NCBI GenBank assembly: GCA_004151065.3
Contig: NWUY0300007888.1
Span: 39,101-63,983 of the forward strand
Reading direction: 5' to 3'
DNA from: Larix sibirica
Taxonomy: Eukaryota > Streptophyta > Pinopsida > Pinales > Pinaceae
DNA: 24,883 bases
A model generated the notes under the pieces. The model made no database searches. It was not told the origin of the DNA and was given only the letters and a program-made list of their open reading frames with translations. Below are positions 1-8,383 of this stretch, one piece after another (within the stretch, counting starts at the first letter, position 1; every line of letters starts with the position of its first letter). Position numbers and translations under genes: made by a program.

Positions 1-41
1 TAAAAAAAATATTTATTTTTTTTATTTTTGTAAAATATGTT

Positions 42-44
<3 letters not shown>

Positions 45-79
<35 letters not shown>
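45..79. repeat. (AT)n microsatellite
   Basis: An uninterrupted alternating AT tract of 35 bases sits in a very AT-rich flank. Such tracts vary in length and often end contigs or reads. No function is implied. Confidence 0.95.
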
Positions 80-83
<4 letters not shown>

Positions 84-187
84 TTTATCTTTTATCATTA
101 AGTTTGGTTTTTCCTTTATATGTATATATTTTTTATTTATTTTTTGGTTTCATTTCAAAATTTTCTTCTTTTATAATTTTGTTGTTT

Positions 188-669
188 GCAATAGTATTGG
201 TTTTTTATGTCATTATTCTAAAAATGTTGTAATTTTAAGCCCTAAAAAACATAGTGTGGCACTAGTGGGACCTATTTTCAATTTAGGGGTTTATTTTATG
301 ATTTTTGATATAATGGTACTGGTTTTCGAGGTGATGTTGTCAAAGTTCACCCCCCCCCCAAAAAAAAAAGGGGGAGGGTAGTACTAGTAGCACCACTTTT
401 TCTTCAGAAGTTGATTTTAAAGTTTTGATTGCAATAGTACATGTTGTTAAGGTCATGGTGTTAAATAAGTTGTAATTTTAAACCCCCCAAAAAGGGGGGT
501 GTTTTTTGTAAGGTCACATTTTGATTTAGGGATTGATTTTTAGGTTTTGTTAGTGACATTAGGAGGCTATTAAGATCATGGTTTGCAAAATATTGTAATT
601 TTAACTCAAGTATAAAAAAGTGCTTCCAAAAACACCAATTTTTTATTCTAAAGGGTTAATTTTGGTATT
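188..669. repeat. Diverged tandem repeat, about 121-bp unit, four copies
   Basis: Four units start near 188, 309, 430 and 549. Each opens with a variant of 'atagtattggttttt.aggtcat', carries a 'gttgtaattttaa' block about 40 bases in (near 226, 347, 468 and 592; the second copy is badly diverged) and closes with a 'gatttaggg.ttgatttt' block. The regular 119-121 base spacing is what shows tandem origin, since identity between units is modest. Units 2 and 3 carry C-A-G homopolymer hairpins in the same internal position (350-374 and 483-499). It is probably an old minisatellite or satellite remnant. No coding potential was seen. Confidence 0.6.
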
Positions 670-1283
670 TTAGACCCAAAAATATGGGTTTTTAGGGCTA
701 GAGTTCTTGTTTTGAAGTCACGGTTCTCATTTTGAAGTTACAGTTCTCGCCAAGTCAATGACTATGTCATAAATTAACTTCCACATCTTCAAATTGTCCA
801 ATCATATAGATCTTCAACTAGTGAGTTAGTTACATTTGAGTTTGAATTAATGTGTATCCTACCATCAATTCCTTTCACTTCTTACAAAGGTTGTTAACAT
901 CATATATGAGGTCCAATATTACATCATACACTACACATGGAGTGCATAGTATAAATTATTTCCTAATTCTTAACTTTTTCATGTGCACTCAACACACAAC
1001 GCATTTAGGTGAAGACTCAATAATTTTAGGTTCGAAGTACAAGTTTGGAAAACATTGGGTCAGAGTACCTTATAACTTCTTAGACAACCTTCCATCTCAT
1101 AGAATATTCACAAGATAATGTAAAATTCCTCTTACCTCAATCGAATCACAAAACTTTCGAGTTGTGCTTGTAGCTTCGTTATTATTTTTCAACTTTGCAT
1201 GAGTGGCCTCCCTAGTGACCTCAATAACACACTTCAAGTTTTCCCTCTATTTCATTGCATCAAAAGTATTCCCTCTTTTTCAT
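670..1283. other. AT-rich stretch with no supported gene
   Basis: Short reading frames here lack recognisable domains or plausible starts. An antisense stretch at about 1120-1250 reads as some 38 codons with a coding-like composition followed by a GAG|GTAAGA donor-like site, but nothing identifies it. I make no gene call. Confidence 0.5.
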
Positions 1284-1284
1284 N
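1284..1284. other. Sequence gap or ambiguous base (N)
   Basis: A single N interrupts the sequence. To its left is anonymous AT-rich DNA; to its right begins the 3' internal region of a copia-like element. Unlike the N at 6182, no duplicated flank is visible. Since the other N marks a faulty junction, contiguity across this one should not be assumed. Confidence 0.9.
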
Positions 1285-1785
1285 GTCGAGTCTCGAGAAG
1301 AGACTTGAAGTGATAACATTGGGGATTTCAGCATAGAGCCGATTCTCCAGTTGGTCTGTTGACTAAGGAGAAGCTCCACGTAGAGTCTTGAGAGGATGCT
1401 TGAACTGCTAACATCAGGCAATATTCCTCCAAGGAGATCTTGGTGGATGGGGCCCATAAAGGAGTTAAATAAGGCTCGAGATGCATATGCCTAGTTTGTG
1501 TACTTCCGTGACGGGCTTGGAGTGGTGAAGAATGCCTCCTTCATTGAGAGGGAGTGTTAATGATTGTAGCATCTATGAGACATTCTCCAGGAGACATGGA
1601 GAATGGTGTGACTCTCCCTTGAGACAGAGAGAGAGGGAGTTGACTCTCCTACATGATCCTTCTCAATGGACTGAGATGTGTTGAAGACATTCCTTATGAT
1701 GACGAGATGTTCAAGACAAGCCATAATGTTCATATGAGATCCATATGTGTTCTAGCATGATGATACCTCCCTAGCTAAGAGGGAG
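1285..1785 (+). mobile_element. 3' internal region and polypurine tract of a Ty1-copia-like retrotransposon
   Basis: This stretch lies directly upstream of the LTR and ends in a purine-rich tract (AAGAGGGAG, 1777-1785) abutting TGTTGG. That is the usual copia arrangement, where the tract primes plus-strand DNA synthesis. A second, very similar junction (GAGAGGGAG then TGTTAATG) lies 232 bases upstream at 1545-1561. No integrase, reverse transcriptase or RNase H reading frame survives. The region also holds two diverged copies of a ~45-base sequence (near 1285 and 1380). The rest of the element is absent, its left side being cut by the N at 1284. Confidence 0.5.
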
Positions 1786-2197
1786 TGTTGGTGTTTTTAG
1801 CATTGGGAGGTCTCATCCTCAAGTATACTAAAAGAAATAATAATAATTTATTATTATTTTATATTAAATGTGCAAGTTGGATCCAATAAATATGGAAGGG
1901 TTAACCATCAAACAAGTATAAATAGAAGTGACTTCTCACTTATTTGGGCATCCACTTTTGCTCAAGTCAGCTGATTTAATGTGCAAGTGCGGGGTAGAGA
2001 AGACAAGGACAGTAGAAGAATTTTTATGGGCTTTATCTTTATCTTTTAGATTTGATGTATTTTGTATCTTGGTCTATTTCTCTGAGTAAGGAAGGTTGTT
2101 GCGTTTTCTTCCCTTGAAGGGTTTCCCAGTCCTATTTATTTTCAGCTGCAAAAATAATGGTTAAAGTTATTCTACTATAATAGCCTAAAAGCTAACA
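1786..2197 (+). mobile_element. Probable copia 3' LTR
   Basis: The 412-base stretch starts TGTTGG and ends CTAACA, a near-match to the TG...CA inverted ends of LTRs, and follows a polypurine tract directly. A TATA-like box (TATAAATAG, 1917-1925) lies inside, as expected for an LTR promoter, and a U5-like stretch (gaagggtttcccag, about 2115-2130) lies near the 3' end, typical of plant copia LTRs. Without the 5' LTR, neither target-site duplications nor LTR age can be judged. Confidence 0.55.
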
Positions 2198-2206
2198 TTT
2201 TTTACA

Positions 2207-2267
2207 TGTTTAGTAAATTGAAAACAAACACATAAAAAATATCTTTTTATATTTGTTTAGTAAATTG
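2207..2267. repeat. 14-bp direct repeat pair
   Basis: The sequence tgtttagtaaattg occurs at 2207-2220 and again at 2254-2267, between the copia LTR and the LINE-1 tail. It may be a small local duplication. No function is suggested. Confidence 0.8.
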
Positions 2268-2381
2268 TGTAAAAGCAAGAAAATAAATTTGTTTTAGAAA
2301 TAACATATGCATATTATGGAGATTATGAACTTCTGACGTTTGGCGTTATACAAAATGTACCAACTGCAAGCTTTTTTTTTT

Positions 2382-2747
2382 CAACGGATAAAAATAGCGA
2401 TACTTGATATTGAAGTATAGTTGTTTACAAAGAAGATCAAACTGACAAACCAGGGAATGGAGCAAGTCTGTAACCAACAGGAAACCAAACCGAGAATATA
2501 AGCAGTTCAACAGTCCAACGACAACCGAACCGGCCCATCTGCAGCCATTGTAGAACCGCCAGGATATTCCAATCCTTCGGCGAATGTAACAGGGAACGGA
2601 AAGAAGCTAATCATATAAAGACATAAAATAGTATGAAATAAATGAGTCCAAAAAAAATGCCAACGCAGTGGCATAAAGTAAACAGGAATATAGCCGACCA
2701 GAAAAATAAGGAAAATTTACAATACAAGGCCACAAAAAAGAAACTAG
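2382..2747 (-). other. 3' UTR of LINE-1
   Basis: This runs from the RNase H stop codon to the poly(A). Its last ~60 bases (minus strand ...TTCAATATCAAGTATCG... before the A run) resemble the 3' end of the LINE fragment in intron 2 of the CASP-like gene (13430-13500), which supports both being LINE 3' termini. Confidence 0.6.
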
Positions 2748-3803
2748 TTAACAATGATAAATCTCCCAGAAGCCCGTGACAGGCTGGTTCAATCCACAGG
2801 AAATCTCATAATGGATCTGACCTTCATCCGCCTCCTGACTGCAGCGAGAGAGAGTATCAGCAACACCGTTATGTTCACGAAAGATGTGAACAATAGAAGT
2901 CAAAGAGCATGAATCAAGTAAGAGACGAGTATGATCCAACCATGAGTTTAGTGCAGTAGCGTTGATAACAGCCACAGAGTTGGCCCCGTCAACAATCACC
3001 ATAGAGTCCCCTGCCACCTGATCAAGTACAATGTTAGCCCTAGTGGAGAAAAATAGAACCATCCATAATGCCAAGAGCTCGCCCTTGGTATTGGTGCCCC
3101 AACCGCTAGACATCCATAGCTTGATATGGTCACCGCATGACAATTCAATGAATGCCCCAGCCCCACAGAGTCCAGTAGAAGCTAGAGCAGCCCTGTCAAT
3201 ACGAGATCTGTTACCAGAACAGAGTAGATGAGAAGGTGCAGTAGAGCGATCCCGAATACCATCATCAAGACAATTGCGAGCAACCCCGATAAATTCCACA
3301 GATAAAGCCCGAATGAGACAGGATACCCTGCTAGGTTCAGTGAAAATATCATCAAATAATAGCCTGTTCTGTGCCTTCCAAATCTCCCACACCACCAGGC
3401 ATGCCAAGCACCCAAAATCAGAGTTGATCGAAAACAAGATCTTGTACCAGTCCTGGAATGAAAAATCCAATCCCTGCTTGATGTGGATAAATGGATCGCC
3501 AAAGTATGACCAGATCTTGATAGAATACGGACAACCCGCAAAAAGATGGTAGAAGGATTCCTCATCACCGCGACATAATAGACATATGCTAGGCCCTTGA
3601 ATACCACGTTTTTGTAGATTCCCCCAAATGAGAATCTTCTCGGCTAATAAGAGCCACATAAAAATCCGCACTTTAAATGGAATATGCCACCCCCAGCATG
3701 AACGGAACCACCACTTCCAGTCAACCAAATTATCATAATAGATTGCCTCATACGCTGATTTGGCCAATAACATTCCATCTTTTGAATTCCATGACCAAAT
3801 CAA
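2748..3803 (-). pseudogene. LINE-1 ORF2 C-terminal part: zf-RVT and RNase H
   Basis: This is an open stretch of 351 codons. The first ~110 residues match the zf-RVT domain found after plant LINE reverse transcriptases (KVRIFMWLLL, then CLLCRGDEE...HLFAGCP). From about residue 205 a type I RNase H follows. Its four acidic positions are visible: D in RIDRAALAS, E in NTKGELLALW, D in VAGDSM and D in NGVADTLSR. RNase H would degrade element RNA after cDNA synthesis. The module itself looks intact, but frameshifts separate it from the reverse transcriptase upstream, so it could not be made as part of ORF2. Confidence in the domains is high. Confidence 0.85.
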
Positions 3804-3839
3804 TCTATCCTCTGACTCCCGAATGCAGATGTTAGCCCG

Positions 3840-4787
3840 CTATAGATCGAGAATGTATGCCTTCCATTCAGTGGCCATAGAGCCTATCAGTCCTAGTTGC
3901 TCAACACTTATCCAATAGTGACAAATCTTAGACTTGCCACTATAAATCAAAATATGGTTGAGATGATGGTATCCATGGCTTCTCAGATGATGTATCAATG
4001 CAGAAGACAACTTAAAGGTGGAAGGGCCACCCACCATAGGATCCTCCCCGATCTGAATATGACGGCCATTGCCAGGAACCCAGGCCAACCATTTAGCCAT
4101 AACAGGGAAGGATAAAAGTAAACTAGCCTAGATAATGGATATGCCCTTAGTAATCTTCCGCGGGGATCGAATCCATTGAATCGTAGACATCTTGCCAAAA
4201 TATTTATCCTTTAAGATGCTGCCCCAAAAACAGTCCACCATCAGTGCACGCCATAAACTCTTTGCCAGTAGCACCGTAAAGAAAGAATAGATATTTTTTA
4301 TAGCCCATCCCCCCTAAGCATATGGACGATCAAGTTTAATCCAATCCACTAAGTGAATTCGATTTTTCCCCATCCCAGACCAAATGAATCTATGAATTTT
4401 CTGACGGATGGAGGATAATATAGAACGGGGAATTTTGCACAATGAAAACCAGTAAACACCCAAATTTTGTAATATTGTTTTAGTAATAATAAGGCAGCCC
4501 CCACTAGACAACCAGCGCCATTTCCAGTGAAAAATCCGTTGATCAAATTTTTTTAATAACCATTGCCAATTCGCAATCAAATACCCATTTGGTTTAAGAT
4601 GACATCCAAGGTATTTGGTGCCCGCATTTAGATCAACGATCCTATAAGGAAGGAAATTAGAGATAGCAGAGATCAGTGCATCATCCAGTTTATGCACCAA
4701 TAAAATAGATTTCCCATCGTTGATCAGCATGCCAGATGAGCCACATAATTGTTTAGTAATATGCCACATATGACGCCATTCCTGCAC
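3840..4787 (-). pseudogene. LINE-1 ORF2 segment between the RT core and zf-RVT (thumb/connection), broken
   Basis: The reading frames at 4314-4787 and 3840-4198 continue the protein after the reverse-transcriptase active site. They contain typical thumb/connection sequence: INDGKSILLVHK, GTKYLGCHLKP, and GGCLIITKTILQNLGVYW followed by RFIWSG. In other plant LINE ORF2 proteins this part positions the template-primer. At least two frame changes and stops between 3803 and 4314 interrupt it. Its right end (4697-4787) belongs to the left copy of the duplicated block. Confidence 0.75.
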
Positions 4788-6181
4788 ATCAGCACCCCAA
4801 ACAACATCACATCATCAACAAAAAATTGATGTGTGATCGAATTATGAGGAGATACCTGAATCCCAGAGATTAATGAATTGGATTTTGCGTAGTGTAACAA
4901 TCTGTTGTATCCATCAATGACAATTAGAAAAAGTAATGGGGACAATGGGCAGCCCTATCGAAGCCCCCGCGAACAGGGAAAAAACCCCGTAGGACATTGA
5001 TTAAAATAGCATAGTTAACTGATGTAACGCAACCCATAATCCATTTAATGGCCACCCATGGAATACCGATCTGTACCATTGCCAACCGAGATAGGACCAA
5101 TTGACATTATCATAAGCCCGCTCAAGTCCAATTGGAGGATGAGTGCTTGTATTCTTTAGTTTTAATACTGTGCATCGCCTCTTGGGCCACCCCACAGCAT
5201 CCAGGATCTGCGCCCATCCAAAAACCCATACTGTTCGGGAGAGAGCCCACGAGAGAGTACAGGCTTAATCCATAGGCAATTACCTTGATATGAACTTTGT
5301 ATATCAAGGTTACACAGGGATATGGGAGAAAATCCATAAAGGATCGATGGCTTGGATACCTTAGGAATGAGTGTTACAAATGTGGCATTTAGAGACCAGT
5401 CACCTCACCCTTAATCGAGTTTCTTCCACCATCTCCAAAATTCCGATCCCATAATGTCGAAGAAAGCAAGGAAAAGTTCCACGGTCCAGCCATCTGGACC
5501 GGGACTTTTGTCTTTTGCAAACCCACTCAACAAGTATAAATCTCCTTCAGTGTCACCGGAAGAAAGATGTCATTCCCCTCCTGCTCGGTAAAAAGTGAGG
5601 ATACTTACTGACCACCTTTATTTGCTTCAGCATTGAAATCCACCAGGATCACAGTAATAATTCATAAAGTGGAAGTAGCCTCCCCTTGAAGGTCCACCAT
5701 GACGAAATATTATCCCCCTGACTGTTCTGCAAATCCCAAATAGAGTTCCCGATACGTCTGTTGTTGCAAATTTATGAAAAAAATTTGGAATTTTTTCACC
5801 CAATGAAACCCACAGAGCCCTGCTCTTCAGACGCCACCTGAGCTTCATCCCTGTTAAGATACAGTAGTTTACAGCCCTCCAAATCTGTCAATAAAGAACG
5901 AGCTGCCTCCGGAATAGGACCGCCCCGATGGTAGAATGGAGTGCATTGATTTGTGAATCAATCACCGATATTTCCAGCTTCTCTGCCTTTTTAAAATACT
6001 TTAATCCATTTCTTAACAGATAGCTTTAAGATGCCCAATTTATGGGAAGTTTCGCGATGGAGAGTTGATACCCACCACCGAAGTGCTAGTCCACACCGAT
6101 CGCACCAGATCATTGAGCTCGGAATCTGCAGTAAGGAATGGTCAAATTTAAAAGGATATGGGATCTTCATTCCCCCAAAAT
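4697..6181. repeat. Left copy of a ~1.5-kb direct duplication (probable assembly artefact)
   Basis: This copies 6183-7689 and is 1485 bases against 1507. It differs mainly by scattered one- to few-base gaps and homopolymer changes (for example cagcacccc against cagcaccccc near 4794 and 6280; gatgtgtgatcg against gatgtgtgatgatcg near 4832 and 6320). The reading frame is shattered here but open in the right copy. A true gene duplication would show mostly substitutions; net base loss and homopolymer errors look like unpolished long-read sequence. The copy ends at the base before the N. Confidence 0.85.
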
Positions 6182-6182
6182 N
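6182..6182. other. Sequence gap (N) at the duplication junction
   Basis: The N lies exactly between the end of the left copy (6181) and the start of the right copy (6183). This is what is expected when two contigs with an undetected overlap are placed end to end. Confidence 0.9.
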
Positions 6183-7689
6183 CCAATAAAATAGATTTCC
6201 CATCGTTGATCAGCATGCCCGATGAGCCACATAATTGTTTGTAATAGCCACATATGACGCCATTCCTGCACATCAGCACCCCCAAACAACATCACATCAT
6301 CAACAAAAAATTGATGTGTGATGATCGAATTAAGTGGAGATACCTGAATTCCAGAGATTAATGATTCGGCTTTTGCACAGTGTAACATTCTGCTGTAACC
6401 ATCAATGACAATAAGAAAAAGTAATGGGGACAGTGGGCAGCCCTGGCGTAGCCCCCGCGAATAGCTAAAAAAAACCGTAGGATAGCCATTGATTAAAATA
6501 GCATAGTTAACTGATGTAACGCAACCCATAATCCATTTAATGGCCACCCATGGGATACCGATCTGTACCATTGCCAACCGGAGATAGGACCAATTGACAT
6601 TATCATAAGCCCGCTGCAAGTCCAATTGGAGGATGAGTGCTTGTATGTCTTTAGTTTTAATACTGTGCATTGCCTCTTGAGCCACCCCCACAACATCCAG
6701 GCTCTGCCGCCCATCCAAAAACCCATACTGTTCGGGAGAGAGCCCACGAGAGAGTACAGGCTTAATCCGATAGGAAATTACCTTTGATATGACTTTGTAT
6801 ATCAAGTTACACAGGGATATAGGGCAAAAATCCATAAAGGATACAGGCTTGGATACCTTAGGGATGAGTGTTACAAATGTAGCATTAAGAGAACCAGTCA
6901 CCTCACCCTTCACCCGAGTTTCTTCCACCATCTCCAAAATCTCCAGACCCATAATGTCGAATAAAGCAAGGAAAAGTTCCACGGTCCAGCCGTCTGGACC
7001 GGGACTTTTGTCTTTTGCAAACCCACTCAGAACAATATAAATCTCCTTCAGTGTCACCGGAAGAAAGATGTCATCCCTCTCCTGCTCGGTAAATAGTTGA
7101 GGATACTTACTGACCACCTTTATTTGCTCAGCCATTGAAATTCCACCAGGATCACAATAATAATTCATAAAGTGTGTAGTAGCCTCCCCTTGAAGGTCCA
7201 CCCATGACGAAATATAATCCCCCTGACTGTTCTGCAAATCCCAAATAGAGTTCCCGATACGTCTGTTGTTAGCAAATTTATGAAAAAAATTGGAATTTTT
7301 GTCACCTAATGAAACCCACAGAGCCCTGCTCTTCAGATGCCACCTAGCTTCATCCCTGTTAAAATACAGCAGTTTACAGCCCTCCAAATCTGTCAATAAA
7401 GAACGAGCTGCCTCCGGAATAGGACCGTCCCGATGGGTAGAATGAAGTGCATTGATTTGAGAATCGATCACCGATATTTCCAGCTTCTCAGCCTTCTTAA
7501 AATATTTAATCCATTTATTAACAGATAGCTTTAAGATGCCCAATTTATGGGAAAGTTTACGCGATGGGGAATTGATACCCACCACCGAAGTGCTAGTCCA
7601 CACCGATCGCACCAGATCATTGAGCTTCGGAATCTGCAGTAAGGAATGGTCAAATTTAAAAGGATATGGGATCTTCATTCCCCCAAAAT
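6183..7689. repeat. Right copy of the ~1.5-kb direct duplication
   Basis: This better-preserved copy keeps one long open frame through the reverse transcriptase. It starts at the sequence matching 4697 and ends at the base matching 6181. It should be taken as the more faithful version of this part of LINE-1. Confidence 0.85.
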
Positions 7690-7837
7690 CCAACTCCATT
7701 AGTATAGGATTGTGATCTGATATAGAAGAATAAACCATCCACGATCTATATTTAAACAATAGTTGAATCATATTATCATTCAGCATGAACTTGTTAAGAC
7801 GCTTAGATATCCTCTCGGAACCCGACCGCCCATTGCA

Positions 7838-8383
7838 TCAGGAAGGACATAAAGGAACATGCAAAATATCATTCAATCCAGCATCAACAAAGTAATCAAA
7901 TAAGTGGGGACATAAGGGATCCCCTTGAGCACATATACCCTGTGTCTCAGAAGCTGTCAATGTGAGATTGAAGTCGCCGACAACCAGTAGATTCCTGAGT
8001 TTCAAAAGACCAGCCGATTTGACCATATCCCAAAATTGGACGTGCTCAGAATATGGTCCATAAATGTTAACGAGATTAACCACCCCAGTCAATCCCAAAA
8101 CCTGTCCTTCCAGATGAATCCCCATAATAGAAATAAAGGTAGATAGGTTGAACAATTTAGGGTTCCATGCAGACAATTAACCGCCAGAGTGACCCACAAC
8201 ATCTGTTGAGTCAATAGCCCAATCGGGCCTAATGCTATGAAAAAAAATCTAGCCTTAACTGCCGTCACCATTGTTTCTTGAAAAAAAAAAAATATCAGGA
8301 TTGCAAGTATCAAGTAGTCCCTTGAGGGCCAGTTTTTTCTGAGGGCCCCCAATCCCTCTAATATTCAATGAGAGAAATATCAT
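7838..8383 (-). pseudogene. LINE-1 ORF2 N-terminus: APE-type endonuclease, frameshifted
   Basis: ORF2 starts at the ATG at 8383, beginning MIFLSLNIRGIGGPQKK, which matches the usual start of plant LINE endonucleases. The metal-binding glutamate is in FFFQETM, and further on come VNIYGP and VVGDFN. The domain nicks target DNA to prime reverse transcription. A frame change around 8170-8230 and breaks near 7790-7840 disable it; NGRSGSERISKRLNKF, the following conserved block, is in another frame at about 7780-7828. The start overlaps the ORF1 stop as ATGA. Confidence 0.85.
8380..8383 (-). promoter_or_regulatory. ATGA stop-start overlap joining ORF1 and ORF2 of LINE-1
   Basis: ORF1 ends ...GTT AAA ATA TGA and ORF2 begins ATG ATA TTT within the same bases. 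Such overlaps permit a terminating ribosome to restart on the next ORF, a mechanism shown for some other non-LTR elements. That it worked here is inference. Confidence 0.6.

Larger units (their letters stand above)
6167..7786 (-). pseudogene. LINE-1 ORF2: end of endonuclease and reverse transcriptase
   Basis: This is an open frame of 539 codons. Residues 23-29 (SDHNPIL) are the conserved histidine region closing the APE-type endonuclease. The reverse-transcriptase core follows: VTLIPKVSKP with PISLCNLIYKVISK, motif A (LQLDLQRAYDNVNW), motif B (RGLRQGCPLSPLLFL) and the catalytic motif C (FFVDD, with FVDD codons at 6296-6307) in place of the usual YADD. It would reverse-transcribe element RNA from a nicked chromosomal 3' end. 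All catalytic aspartates are present. The frame runs through the N at 6182 for only a few codons, and the true continuation is the thumb region near 4787. Confidence 0.9.

Noticed and set aside
350-374. C-run, A-run, G-run as a terminator or quadruplex
   Set aside because: Homopolymer slippage in a plant repeat explains it, and there is no bacterial context for a terminator.
852-1118. 88-codon plus-strand frame
   Set aside because: It begins at a non-ATG codon, has no recognisable domain and lies in AT-rich repeat-like DNA.
1120-1262. Antisense coding-like stretch followed by GAG|GTAAGA
   Set aside because: Only about 40 codons, no known motif and no acceptor or partner exon found. Too weak for a gene call.
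4697-7689. Real tandem duplication of reverse-transcriptase domains as a new architecture
   Set aside because: The N at the exact junction and the indel-type differences point to assembly, and the right copy runs into duplicated sequence only across the N.
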